Assembly (NCBI GenBank): GCA_964019425.1
Contig: OZ025799.1
Span: 310,001-374,000 of the forward strand
DNA from: Flectonema sp. DT1601
Lineage: Eukaryota > Euglenozoa > Diplonemea > Diplonemida > Diplonemidae
DNA: 64,000 bases
Direction: 5' to 3'
Shown in pieces: positions 1 to 10,368 of this stretch. The notes beneath the pieces are model-generated. The model was not told the origin of the DNA. It did no database searches and saw nothing but the letters and a program-made list of their open reading frames with translations. Each line of letters opens with the position of its first letter. The first letter of the stretch is position 1. Made by a program: the position numbers and the translations under genes.

Positions 1-91
1 GACCCCAAACAGATCAAAGTATATCAGTCTGGAATCTTCCAGTTAGAGGGAGTGATTTTTTTTTTTTTTTTTTTTTCTTTTTTCTATTCGG

Positions 92-1306
92 TCAAACAGA
101 AAGAATTGTGTCTTCCAAAACCTGTTCTCTTGGGGGTGCTATGAGTGGATTATGTGACTGCACTACACTTGTGTCCTCAGCATTGACAACAGTATCTATC
201 ACATCTGGTGGCGTCTGCTCATTAGAAAGAGATAGCCGCTTTAGAATAGTAGTCGCAGCACTTTTTGTATTATCTTGCTCTTCGTATGAAAGCGGAAGAG
301 ATATTTTAAAAGCTGGTCCGAACGTTGCCAATCCCCCTTGTGTTGTTCTAGGGATAAGGGGTGACAAGAAGACTAATACTGAAACTGTCACACAAAGATC
401 TCCCAACCGAAGATATTTGTTAACCCCGGTTACAATAAATTGTTTTCCAGAGTTCCGTTCTGTAAATTGTAAAGAAGCAGGAGAGTCAAATACAGGTGCT
501 AATAAGTCCCACGTTGACACAACATGCCTTGCAATAAGCCCCTTTTGAGGATGGTATCTTGCTAAGAGAGACCCAAACTCTTGTGAAGCATCAGTATAAA
601 CGGTTGGATTCCATCGATGAGAAATTAGTTTAAAAGGGTTTTTAACATAAGCTAACGATAGCAAACTATTAGTACCTTCGGAAAGTTGTTTAATAATCCC
701 AGGTATTGAGATGTTGTTGTCACTTACTGTTTGTTTTATTACGTCTGAAAAATCAACAAATTGATCTGCAGTTTGTAACTCAAGCGAAGACAACGCCCTC
801 GACACATCCGCAAGGATACCATCAGATGCTAATCTTTCGTTATCTGTTATTTTAGCTTCTTGTTGTGATTCATGCAGTCTAATTGCTTCAGGGTATTTCA
901 TTTCAAAAGTGTCCGCCAGCTGTGAAACTAACGGAAGAGTCCAAGTTCTTAAGGATCGACTTCTGTGTAGTAAGTTTGATACTAAAAAAACTGAAGTTCT
1001 ATTTCTGTTTGCGATGACGACATCGATTCCATGTATAGAAACTGTTCCCTGTTCTGGGAATCCAGTTAGTTGTTGGTGAGCCATGACTATCTCAGCAAGC
1101 ATGTTTGAATCGTACTTTAATCCTTCGCCTTCTGTTGAGTGCCAGTTAACCATTACACCACTTCCTACCCTACTCACAATCATTACTATGAACACATCTC
1201 CCAAAGATCCAAAATCAAAGAAATAATCTTTCTTTACATCGACAGTTTGAATTTTGTAGTGCGGGTCGGAGGCCTGTCGACGGTTTGCAAGTTCGTCAAA
1301 AGACAT
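92..1306 (-). CDS. Unknown protein, about 404 residues
   Basis: A long single-exon reading frame that ends in a natural stop near the left edge. The first in-frame ATG, beginning MSFDELANRR, is taken as the start because the frame upstream opens only with TTG. An acceptor-like TTATCTTGATAG ends at 1333, 26 nt before this ATG, so the mRNA 5' end is probably made by splicing. I recognise no family. The first 130 residues alternate hydrophobic strands and short helices in a way that could be a longin-like fold, but this is a guess. The middle is helical and acidic, and a second beta-rich block follows (residues roughly 230 to 350). There is no signal peptide or membrane segment. A GGGGGG-containing purine stretch lies between acceptor and ATG. 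Downstream is a 20-nt A run on the coding strand. Confidence 0.7.
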   Translation of the reverse strand: MSFDELANRRQASDPHYKIQTVDVKKDYFFDFGSLGDVFIVMIVSRVGSGVMVNWHSTEGEGLKYDSNMLAEIVMAHQQLTGFPEQGTVSIHGIDVVIANRNRTSVFLVSNLLHRSRSLRTWTLPLVSQLADTFEMKYPEAIRLHESQQEAKITDNERLASDGILADVSRALSSLELQTADQFVDFSDVIKQTVSDNNISIPGIIKQLSEGTNSLLSLAYVKNPFKLISHRWNPTVYTDASQEFGSLLARYHPQKGLIARHVVSTWDLLAPVFDSPASLQFTERNSGKQFIVTGVNKYLRLGDLCVTVSVLVFLSPLIPRTTQGGLATFGPAFKISLPLSYEEQDNTKSAATTILKRLSLSNEQTPPDVIDTVVNAEDTSVVQSHNPLIAPPREQVLEDTILSV

Positions 1307-1339
1307 TTTTTGAGTGTCCCTCCCCCCTCGTCCTATCAA

Positions 1340-1739
1340 GATAAAAGATAATAAACGATCCAGGCTAATGTTACAATATTATTCATAATTGAATTGTCAT
1401 GTACGTGATTAGTATATTTGTTGGAACGCTGTGAAGAAAGACATAGCGCTAACCCTCAAAGAGAAACAGTATTAAGAAAATATAAAAAAACCAAAGATAA
1501 CGTGTCTTAGTTTCCAATGTTCTTTGGCGCATATCGAACGCAACCCCCCGAAAAACAAAAAAAAAAAAAAAACACACACTTGTTTAGCCTAAAATATACA
1601 ACGTACAAATAACTTCTCAAAGATGAAAAGTTACCTTGGGGGGTTTACACTGCTCAGTAAACACTTTGAACGAACCGGAAAATAAAGTACTGCTGAACAG
1701 GTTTTTAACTGTCCAGCATGCTGAAGAGCAATTGTGGAA
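1340..1739. other. Gene-free spacer with an imperfect hairpin
   Basis: This is the 3' flank of the cytochrome-b5 reductase gene and the 5' flank of the gene at 92-1306. It holds an 18-nt A run near 1557-1572 and a small hairpin at 1692-1717 (GCTGaACAG, 8-nt loop, CTGTcCAGC, one internal mismatch), 23 nt past the reductase stop codon. I see no gene. Confidence 0.5.
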
Positions 1740-2819
1740 TTAGAATTTAAAAACGTCATCACCTGTGTATGATAAATCACCAAGAAGACCTGATAGAACA
1801 CCTTGTTTTGGAGGACTGCTATCATAGTCTTTATCACCTGATACTGCTTTCATCATTCCAGGGGGTCCACAAACAAATATTTTTCCTTCGCCACTCTTCG
1901 GCATATAACTTTTAATCATGTGAGAGTTTACAAATCCAAGGCATTCTGTCCAGTTGAAGGTGGCAGTCTCTAATACATAAATCACATTTAACCTCTTGTG
2001 TTGCTGTTCTAACATTGTTAACTGCTGCTTGAGGAGGATATCCTCTGCGGTCTTGTTAGCGTAAACAAGAGTCAGTTTTGTTTGATCATAAGGATCATCA
2101 AGAAGAGCATTTAGTACTTGGTACATAGGAGTGATTCCTGTTCCACCACAGATCATACCAATGTGTTTGTGCTGTTTGGATATTTCTTTATGTTAAAGTG
2201 TATATCAAAAGTGATGAAACAGACATAAAATACAAACCTCATTTGACTTAATTGGAATCTTCATAAAAGGTCCTTTGATCTCCAGCTCTGAACCCATGTT
2301 CAGATCATGAATGTAGGTACCCATCTTTCCTCCGGGATACTTCTTAATTAAAAAGTCCATAACTCCTTTTTGCTGAACTCTAGAGATTGGGGTGTAGGGA
2401 CGGATTACTGTCTTGCCTTCTTCGTCCTTACCACTGTTTGTTTTATTAATATTTTAATAGGAAAACATAAGTTTTAATTATTGCTTAATTAAAACATACC
2501 GAATAACAACAATCGAAGCGGCCTTCAATCCGGAAACACTGTTGTTGGAAAACGAAACGCTTAACTTTGCAGTATCGTGATTATACCTGCTAATCGAGCT
2601 GACGTTAAATTTTCTAAATTCCTTTGGGCTGTTTTAAGTTATGATCCTTTTTAGATGGTTTTCTTTTTTTTAATCAGAAATATAAACACAACGTCTTTCC
2701 CTTTTCAGATCATACCTGAGGGCAGTTTGCGCCTCATACGGCATCCTAACATCCGCAAAAGCTGCAGTACCAAATGCCGAAGCCGCACCCAATGCCGCGA
2801 GACCTGTTCTCCTTAACAT
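1740..2819 (-). CDS. NADH-cytochrome b5 reductase, four exons
   Basis: FAD/NAD oxidoreductase that passes electrons from NADH to cytochrome b5 or a related acceptor. Exons on the minus strand are 2819-2716, 2628-2500, 2433-2238 and 2171-1740. Introns have GTATGA, GTATGT and GTTTGT donors and CAG ends, and the joined frame gives 286 residues. The N-terminus MLRRTGLAALGAASA is a positively charged, alanine-rich presequence that fits targeting to mitochondria, as in fungal MCR1. Family motifs in order are PKEFRKF, the FAD-binding RPYTPIS, GPFMKIP, the NAD-binding GGTGITP and the C-terminal CGPPGMMK. Length matches the family (about 280 to 300). A cytochrome-b5-domain membrane protein is encoded at 30111-30858 in the same window, a possible partner only by biochemistry. 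No good acceptor is seen just upstream of the ATG; a TAG at about 2833 is the nearest. Confidence 0.9.
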
Positions 2820-3146
2820 GATTTTTTTAATTTATTTCTATTTTTAAAAGATTTATTATAAAACTGAACCATTCCTCTCCACTCGTCTACTACATATTAC
2901 CCACCCGACCCGACATCGGAAAATTTGAACATTTTTTTTTTTTTTTTCAGATGCAATGGAAAAATAATTTTTGAATTGATGAACAGATAATCAACTAAAG
3001 CAGCAAGTCCAGATAGCTGATAAGAACATATAAAATATAACTGAAGGTTTGTATGTTGTAATGTGAACTGTAAAGAACGAAGTACAACAAGTGCTGGTTT
3101 TGGGATAGCAACCCTTCCGTTGGATTGAAGAACTCAAACAAAATGA
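2820..3146. other. Gene-free spacer
   Basis: Holds the 5' flank of the reductase gene and the 3' flank of the next gene, with an 18-nt T run at about 2932-2949. I see no gene and no strong hairpin. Confidence 0.5.
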
Positions 3147-4169
3147 TTAGGAACAAACTGTTTTACCAAAAGTGTCAATTGTCGTCAGCGGTGATACTTT
3201 TTGAACTGCATCTCGCAAGTCATCATCAGAAGGAACTTTAATCCCACTGGTGGGAGAGATTTTTTCGGAGTTTAGATACGTCTGACAAGACTCTTTGGCA
3301 CGAAGACGATCAACCTGCCAGGGACGGAAAGAGAACCGACCAACTTCATAAATACCATGCAGCCATTTGCAAAGCTCTGCTGCAGTTCGACATACTCGAC
3401 TAACGCGAACAGGATCGAATTGGGGATCAGAAACGTATATGTAGAGTCGAGATAGAAGTTTTGTTGTGAGTAAGCTTCGATCATAATTAATCATTCGGCT
3501 GTGAAGAGCACTTGGGTCTTGAGCGAGCTTAATGAAACTTGTCCAAGAAGGGTTCTTACTACCCAGAGAAAGAGAAACTGCTTCACCAATTCGATGAACT
3601 ACTTCACTTGATCTGTTGAGCTTTCTAACTTCTTCTATCGAGTTTCTAGTTACACCTTGAATCATTTGAGTCGCTTCTACTATTGATATTCCAATTTCTG
3701 ATTGAACAGCATTCTCACACTTCTCTACTGTTAATAACCTATAACTGACTCTATCAGCTACTACTGGTCTTGTATAATAGCAAAGAAGCCACGACGTCGT
3801 TGCCGTTGTAATTAAATCCCTCCGAGAAAGAAAAGATATGATACAGATTATTACGGAGGCATATTCTTTTAAACATGCAAGCTCGCCATCTACGAGTGTT
3901 TTGTGGGGGTATTGTGTTATTTTTTTGATGTTATTTCGAGGGTTTGTTGACTTTCCCATTGGCTTCCAGTTGTTCTCAACAGGAGATGCCTGAAAGTGAT
4001 GTAGTTTCCTCTCAATAAACAATGGAGGTAGGTTGTGGGTCTCATTTCCTCTAGTCTTCCATCCTTTCTCCCTGGCTTGGACAGTTTTTTTTTTCCCTTT
4101 TTTCTTTGCTGATTCCGTTTGTGATAATGTCGCATAAAATAGTGCAAGAGCGTTTGCTTGTTGAACCAT
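3147..4169 (-). CDS. Motorless protein with a dynein heavy-chain microtubule-binding domain
   Basis: A 340-residue protein whose C-terminal half resembles the stalk tip of dynein heavy chains. The segment from IEEVRKLNRSSEVVHRIGEA through DPSALHSRMINYDR, SDPQFDPVRVSRVCRTAAEL and CKWLHGIYEVG follows the dynein order: the 'VEVRS..PP.AVK' entry helix, the '..F.. I.NF/YD' turn, 'NP.F..E.V...S.A...' and the 'CKWV.A...Y' exit helix. No AAA+ motor modules are present, so it cannot be a working dynein. The first 130 residues are lysine-rich and of low complexity, with a hydrophobic stretch near residues 105 to 130. A clean acceptor (CTTTCTCATTCTACCCAG) lies 9 nt before the ATG. It probably binds microtubules, perhaps of the flagellum, but this is inference from one domain. 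A dynein gene fragment is a less likely reading because the frame is intact end to end. Confidence 0.65.
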   Translation of the reverse strand: MVQQANALALFYATLSQTESAKKKGKKKTVQAREKGWKTRGNETHNLPPLFIERKLHHFQASPVENNWKPMGKSTNPRNNIKKITQYPHKTLVDGELACLKEYASVIICIISFLSRRDLITTATTSWLLCYYTRPVVADRVSYRLLTVEKCENAVQSEIGISIVEATQMIQGVTRNSIEEVRKLNRSSEVVHRIGEAVSLSLGSKNPSWTSFIKLAQDPSALHSRMINYDRSLLTTKLLSRLYIYVSDPQFDPVRVSRVCRTAAELCKWLHGIYEVGRFSFRPWQVDRLRAKESCQTYLNSEKISPTSGIKVPSDDDLRDAVQKVSPLTTIDTFGKTVCS

Positions 4170-4786
4170 TGTGTAAACCTGGGTAGAATGAGAAAGTGTT
4201 ATTTATTAAATTACGTAATCTCCATCTGATCTCTATCTTAACTTCCTCAAAGTCTCGATCTCATTGTATTGACTGAGTGCATCTGAGTAGGTAAGAAGAA
4301 GACATATTCACGACTACACAAAGATGGTTGTCACAAAACACATGAAACAAACCTCTTCCGTTACGACGATAGACAAAACGAAGATGTAAAACGGGGAAGT
4401 ATGAAAACTCATCATAAGATCAATTCACTGAGAAGCACACAAACCACAACACACAACTAAAAAAACGAAGTTTTGACGTGTCAATAACCAAAAGAAAGTG
4501 GTACACTAACAGCCTTGACAAATACTACCCACGCTAGCTTTTATATATAACCCTTGGTTATTTTTAGTTCTTTTTCTCTCTCTCTTCATTCCCTTTTTTT
4601 TTTTTTGCACACACCAAAGCATCTTAAATCTGAAATTAATGTTTGTTTTTTTAATTTTATATTTTATTTTTATTTTTTTATTATTTTTTTTGTAAAAAAA
4701 AACGAGTATTCTCAGTAATCTGAGGGACTCAAAGAGCTAACAATAAGAAATTTACTTACTTTGATAAAACCGTATTGACGTTGTGG

Positions 4787-4817
<31 letters not shown>

Positions 4818-5853
4818 AATAATGCAAAAACTTTGATAAAAAAAATGATAAAATCCCTCTACCTACACGCAACTAATATGCTTGTTGGTGATTTAGTTTC
4901 TTTTTTTTTTTTGAAGAAATTCGTTTTTTTTTTTTTTCTTTTTCTCAAAAAAATAGCTGTAATCTGATACCCGTAAAACCACAACTAACTAAAATAATAA
5001 TAACCCGCTGACCGCAACACCAAAAAAAGGTTTCTGAAACTGCCAACTTATTTTGTTTATTTATATATTCGTCAAAGTCAGGAAGCCAACCCTCTGAAGC
5101 TCAAGGGATACCTTTCATTCGGTACCACAACCGTGAGACTTTCAGCCGTGAAGACATGGACTGATACGACCTAATAACTACCACATGTTAAGCAGTGTAA
5201 GAGACAGCAGATAATACCAATTTCTCTCCAAGGGAGGGAGAACACACAGCACTGTTTAGAATACGACGTCACAAAAAAGAAATAGTCTCGTGATTTTTGT
5301 GTTTAAAAAAATTGTCATATTCTGACCAAAATCTCCACATTGAATCGTCCTCTCACTTAAGAAGCCGCCTCGGCAACTTTTCTTCCTCGGGTGTCGGTAT
5401 CAGAAAAGGAAAAATAATAATAATAAATTATAATGATAAAAAAAAAAAAAAAAGACCAGAGAGAAAACAAAAAAGAAAAACAGTACAATGTAAGGCTTCA
5501 ATGATAGTAAAATAGCATAAAGTGTTGGCGGTATTATTGATTTGAATTTAAAAAAAAAATTAAAAAAAAAAAAAAAAAGGAAACGAAATATGAACGTCTC
5601 CGTTTTTCTACGTATTTATTTTACTTTACAATGACATCTGACTAAGAGGTGGAAATTTTTTTTTCCAACTCGAAAAGCAACAAATACGAGGACTCATTAA
5701 GTACCTTCTTAACACAAAATTTCGTGCAGAAAAAGAATAAAACATAAAATAATTTCTTTAAAGCCGGACTTGATCCAAATGTTTTTTTTTTTTTTAATAA
5801 CTTAACATTACTTGACCTAACAAAAAATAAATAAATAAATAAATAAACCTATA

Positions 5854-6290
5854 GGGAGTCAGTAATTTGAACATGACTAACACCTACCGTGTTTTTATTG
5901 TACTTTTTGGCGATAACATAACTGTTATTTGCAAGAAAGGAAAAATAGGGAGTCAGACATAATATTAATTTTTTCAATGGTCTGACTCGACCTTTTTTTT
6001 TATCATAAAAATACGTAAGAGAGTCCACCAGTACTCTATGAGATTTCTTAGCACAAAGACAAAAAAAAAAAACAAAAAAAAATTTAACATATTTTTTCTT
6101 CACACAGAAGGTAAATAGGGAGTCAGTTTCTGGTACTTATATAGCTGACTCGACCTAATTTTTTTTTTTTTTTTTTTTTTTGTTCCAGATTGAGTACTGC
6201 TTGCACGTTCTTGTAGTTTAAGAAAAAAAAAAAAAGCATCGTGAATATGTTAATATTTCAGGGAGTCAGTTCTCGTAGCTGACTCGACCT
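5854..6290. repeat. Four-copy hairpin family, GGGAGTCAG...CTGACTCGACCT
   Basis: Copies start at 5854 (degenerate right arm), 5948, 6118 and 6261. Three share the full pattern: (A)TAGGGAGTCAG or CAGGGAGTCAG, a variable loop, then CTGACTCGACCT. In copy 2 the stem is nine perfect pairs (GAGTCAGAC at 5950-5958 with GTCTGACTC at 5980-5988); copies 3 and 4 have seven (6120-6126 with 6145-6151, and 6263-6269 with 6279-6285). Loops differ in length and sequence (21, 18 and 9 nt) while arms and the GACCT flank are constant, so the arms are the conserved part. Two copies are followed by long T runs. Each arm contains TGACTC, the core bound by GCN4/AP-1-type bZIP proteins, so these may be protein sites or RNA hairpins. 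Confidence 0.75.
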
Positions 6291-8025
6291 GTAGAGCTTA
6301 GATGTTGATTTATTTATTTTTTTTAATTTTTTTTTTTTTTTTTTCCCCTCAAGCCACACACCACAGTAAAATGAGAAGATTTCATTTCACGTTTGCAAGT
6401 ATCTGAATATGGCTGTGCTCCTAATTAAGAAAAAAAAAAGAAAATGAATACCAAAAAAGAAGAATCGATCGACAAATTGTCTTCCGTGTCGGCTCTTTTG
6501 ATTGCTTCAGCAGCAATCCCAAATCTAATGTTTTATTCAAACTCTAACCCGATATAATATTATATTTTTTCGTTTTTTTTTTTTTTCTGCAGATGATGAT
6601 TATTAAAAAAAAAATGGGAGAAATCGAAAGGAGGGAAGTGAAAAAAAAAAAAAATAATACTATTTTTTTTTGATGACACAAATGATGATTTTTTTCATTA
6701 TTACGTCTTCCGCGTCAGGATAAACACCAGAAAAACTATACTTCGTGAATGTGATTTTTTCTTTTTTTTCTTTTTTTTTTTTTTTCATTGATCGAAAAAA
6801 TTGATAACCCTTTTGCACTGTACTACTATAACTAAAACGAACACTAGTATGTAGGGAGAAAAAAAAAAAAAAGAAGAAAAGAAACAACGATGAATAAAGG
6901 TGATGGTTCTGCGCATATATTCTTAAAAGCCAGCAGCTCTTTTTTTTTTTTTTTTTTTTTTAAAGTATTGCTTTGTGCAAGCAACAAAGACAAAAGGGTT
7001 CGTGATTGTTAGTGAAAGAGAAAACCGCGGCAAGGCAACAAGTTATAAAGGAGAGAAATAGAGGAAAAGGTTTTCTTATTTGTGAAAATAAAGTGAAAAA
7101 AAGAAAAATAAATAACAATAACAATAACAATAGTGACTGAGCTCGTTGTACGACTGAAAAAAAAAAAAAAAAAAATATATAGACGAAATCACCAAAATGA
7201 AGGACATCAAAAAAAAATATTGCAGTAAAAACAGCAACTCAAGACCCACCGAAAAACCTGGCGCAGTAGTTGATTTTTATTTGCTCGTGATGCTTTGTAG
7301 AGAGCCAAAACAGGTACAAAAGAAAAAAGGAAAGAAGGCAAGAGAGAATCGACATATGGGACCCAATCTGCAGCAAATAGTAATCAACAATGAACTAGGT
7401 GCCAATACTTTGTTTAAAACAACTATCAGAACGTAGATTTTTGAGAAGAAAAAAAACAGGTATTGCCGAGAACAAAACTACATATTCACCAACATAGACA
7501 CAACTGTAATTTGATAAGATAACAGAAACACCGTTAAGCCTGCTCGTTAACACCGAACAGGCCAACACCCAAAAATCTTGTTTAAGAAACGAAAAGGGGA
7601 AAATTACTCAAAAAAGCAATAGAGTAAAAACTCTCTCAAGTTATGCAGTACGTTTTTTTTTTTTTTTTTTTTTTTTAAATAGTGGATCTTAAGGGGGACA
7701 GTTTTTCTGCAAGAAATTCCAGGGACTAGCTAAAGGACGTTCTAAGAACATATGCTTAACAAAGTTGGTTGGGCAAGAAAGGAGAAAAACTGACATCTGC
7801 CGAAGCAGCACACTTGAGGGAAAATAAAGGGAATTAACTTAACCAAAGAAAAAGAAAAAGAAAAAAAGAAGAAAAAAATAAAACACTTTCGGTTTTTCCG
7901 ACTGTTCTTTTGCCATAAATTAAATAAACGTGTTAAACAGAAACCAACAACATAAAAAGTATCGATATAGTACTGGAATCTGTTGATGCGCTACTGAAAA
8001 CTATAAACACTTAACCATATTGTAG

Positions 8026-8083
8026 AAAGAAGGGGGGGGGGGGAAAAAAAGAAAAAGAAAAAAAAAAAGGGGGCAGGGGAAAA
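8026..8083. repeat. Polypurine block with a long G run
   Basis: Almost every base here is A or G, including about twelve consecutive G near 8032-8043 and a second GGGGG group followed by GGGG after an A-rich stretch. Such mirror-like purine tracts can adopt triplex or G-rich structures. It lies in the 3' spacer of the kinase gene. Confidence 0.6.
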
Positions 8084-8440
8084 ACTATGTCACAGTTGTT
8101 TGTAAGAACAGGAAGCCTGCTCTTCGTTTCATTCTTCTTTTTTTTTTTTTTTTTTTTTTGAATTCCAGGAAAAATAAAATAGAAACAAAAAGCACAACCA
8201 GAAGTTAAATTTCAAGAAGAAAACAAAAGAAAAAAAAAAAAAAAACAGTAATAATAACCCCCCAGAGGGGAATCCTTTGAAACAATATTTCATTCTCAAT
8301 ATTTTTAAGTATACTTTCGCTTATTATACTTTTTTTAGTGTGGCATTGCCTTTGCAACTGTCTGCAACAGTAATTCGACTCACACTTATCAAAATTAAGT
8401 TACCGCTGATATAGATTACCGTAATACAACAATCAGACAG

Positions 8441-9784
8441 CTACATTACAACACACCTTCGATTCGTGAAGAATTTTTTAATAGATCTTTTGGTTGGGGG
8501 AGGTTCCGGAATTACATCCGTAACAGGAGTAACATTCTGTTGAGTTAGACTGTTAGAAGGTTCTGGTAATTGGTGCGTTGCAGGTGGTGGAGTGCGAGGT
8601 GATATCAGTGGAGATGAAGGTGCTAAAGAAGCCGAAGAAACAGAAGAAGGCCGATTATGAAATGACAATATCAGACTTGAGTCAGCCATAAAATGTTTGA
8701 CTGCTCGATCGTTTTTCACAGCGTCACTACAAGATGAGAGGGCATTCTTAAATGCGAATAGCAAATCATCACTGTAATCTCTTAAGACGTTTAAAGCATC
8801 AATATTCTCATTACTTTGTTGGATGTCAATTTCATCATAAACTGAAAGCATTTCTGCTGCTGTTGCTCTGGTTGTCTCATCCTTGTCCATCATTCGAACT
8901 AAATATTCCTCATGAACCCCAACATTTGAGTAGTCGATAGTTCCATGAACGATATTTTCATAAGTTTGAAATAAATTAGATCCCGGTTCAAACGGTAGAG
9001 ATAGAGATTTACAATAACAAATAGTTACTCCTGCTGACCAAACATCAGCAGCGTATCCATTAAATTCCAAACTCCCACGAGCGATCTCAGGAGGTGCATA
9101 TAACGGAGTTGAATCTCCTGAAGCGGTGAGTCCATTTTCTTTCAATTGCTCTGCAGTACCAAAGTCTGAAATGCGAAGTGTTCCACAGCTCAGTATCATG
9201 CAGTTCGACGGTTTGATATCTCTGTGTGCTATTAAATGTGAATGAAGATGTGCTACACCGCTTACTAACTCTCTAGAGAGTCTGAATATTAATGAATCAG
9301 GTAGTGGAGATCTCCTCACTGCCGCGTTTGCTATTAAAACTTCAAGAGTTCCCATCGCATATGGGAAGACTAGATAGGCTTTTTGTTTAAGCTCGTCGTC
9401 AAAGAATGATTTTATTGTTAATATGTGATCTCCTTTTCCACCAATCTTTTGAAGTTCAACTTCTTTCGTAATCGGGTCTTGGGAATTTCTATTTCCCATT
9501 TTTTTATTATTTTTATTATGTTTTCGAACTACCTTAACAGCAGCTAGTGATCCATCCTTGCCATCAAGTGCAAGAAGAACTTTACCGTAAGCACCCTCAC
9601 CGATTGTGGGTCCGCATATATACTGTCGAATATGTTTTATTTTAAATATGGCTCCATGTTGTCTAGGACCAGATAACCCAACAGGACTTTGACATTGAAT
9701 GCCATCAGCCAAGTCATCCAAAACTAATTCAGACTCAACTCTCACTGGTACGACTAAATCCGGAACAGGTAATCTGTTCCTCAT
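8441..9784 (-). CDS. LKB1/STK11-like protein kinase with C-terminal CaaX box
   Basis: Serine/threonine kinase of 447 residues. The kinase domain spans about 54 to 320: glycine loop IGEGAYGKV (61-69), ATP lysine K84 in AAVK, alpha-C glutamate near E110, catalytic HRDIKPSN (187-194), DFG (207-209) and an APPE motif near 230-233. The stretches GTLRISDFGTAEQL, YAPPEIARG, ADVWSAGVT and LFQTYENIVHG line up with LKB1 (GTLKISDLGVAEAL, PPEIANG, DIWSAGVT, LFENIGKG), the master kinase upstream of AMPK. The C-terminus is basic and ends KKFFTNRRCVVM, a CaaX box whose final Met predicts farnesylation; animal LKB1 is also farnesylated at its C-terminus, which supports orthology. The residue-350 to 430 region is Ser/Pro-rich and disordered. 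The start ATG is the first in the frame; a possible acceptor lies about 23 nt upstream. Sure of kinase, fairly sure of the LKB1 type. Confidence 0.85.
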   Translation of the reverse strand: MRNRLPVPDLVVPVRVESELVLDDLADGIQCQSPVGLSGPRQHGAIFKIKHIRQYICGPTIGEGAYGKVLLALDGKDGSLAAVKVVRKHNKNNKKMGNRNSQDPITKEVELQKIGGKGDHILTIKSFFDDELKQKAYLVFPYAMGTLEVLIANAAVRRSPLPDSLIFRLSRELVSGVAHLHSHLIAHRDIKPSNCMILSCGTLRISDFGTAEQLKENGLTASGDSTPLYAPPEIARGSLEFNGYAADVWSAGVTICYCKSLSLPFEPGSNLFQTYENIVHGTIDYSNVGVHEEYLVRMMDKDETTRATAAEMLSVYDEIDIQQSNENIDALNVLRDYSDDLLFAFKNALSSCSDAVKNDRAVKHFMADSSLILSFHNRPSSVSSASLAPSSPLISPRTPPPATHQLPEPSNSLTQQNVTPVTDVIPEPPPTKRSIKKFFTNRRCVVM

Positions 9785-10368
9785 TCTGCTATTTGTTGAT
9801 GTGTTTCCTGTCCTCAGACTGTCTTGGTATGGTTAACAATGAAAACAGGCCTTCCCTCGTCCAGCATGCAAATCCAGCTACTTCACGACATTATGCTGTG
9901 GTATCGGGGGGGGGCTGGGGATGAAATTTAAGAAATAATACACAAAGTTATCAAGCAAATGTATCAATTAGAGAGATGGATACACGACCACCCTGCATCA
10001 CCTGGTATCGAATTACGATCAAGAAACAGGAATCATTATTTACCAAATTCTCACTAATCGACTTTAGACTTGCAAAACGCTAAAAATAAGAAGTGTAGGC
10101 AGCCCAATGGCAGAGCATTAAAAACAAGAACAAATTATAAAGAGGGGTGGAAAAAAAAAAAATAAAATAAAATAAAATAAATGAACAAAAAAAAACATCG
10201 GGTAAATAAAGTAAATAGTCCTCCGTAAAACTATTCGTTTCACGAAAACAAAACTTTGAACAAAATTTAGGTACAAAGAACGTACGAACTGAGATAAGTG
10301 TATTATAAGGGGTAATTATTAAGGGAATGGTTAAAAAGGAGGTTATCTATATGACGAGGGGGGAAGTT
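9785..10368. other. Gene-free spacer
   Basis: Holds the kinase 5' flank with a G-rich run (about 9906-9918, GGGGGGGGCTGGGG), an AAAAT microsatellite near 10150-10180 and the 3' flank of the dynein assembly factor gene. No gene seen. Confidence 0.5.

Larger units (their letters stand above)
4170..8440. other. 4.3 kb gene-poor spacer rich in A/T homopolymers
   Basis: No credible gene on either strand: the open frames are short and lysine- or phenylalanine-rich because they run through A and T tracts. It holds many homopolymers of 12 to 30 nt, an AATA microsatellite near 5828-5847, a family of GAGTCAG/CTGACTC hairpins (5854-6290, listed separately) and a purine-only block with a run of about twelve G at about 8026-8083. 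It separates the LKB1-like kinase from the dynein-domain gene, both on the minus strand. Confidence 0.6.

Noticed and set aside
108-548. 146-residue open frame opposite the first gene
   Set aside because: Antisense shadow of the 404-residue gene; composition follows the other strand.
7197-7436. 79-residue plus-strand open frame in the 4 kb spacer
   Set aside because: Lysine-rich, low complexity, opposite strand to all other genes, no splice or promoter support.
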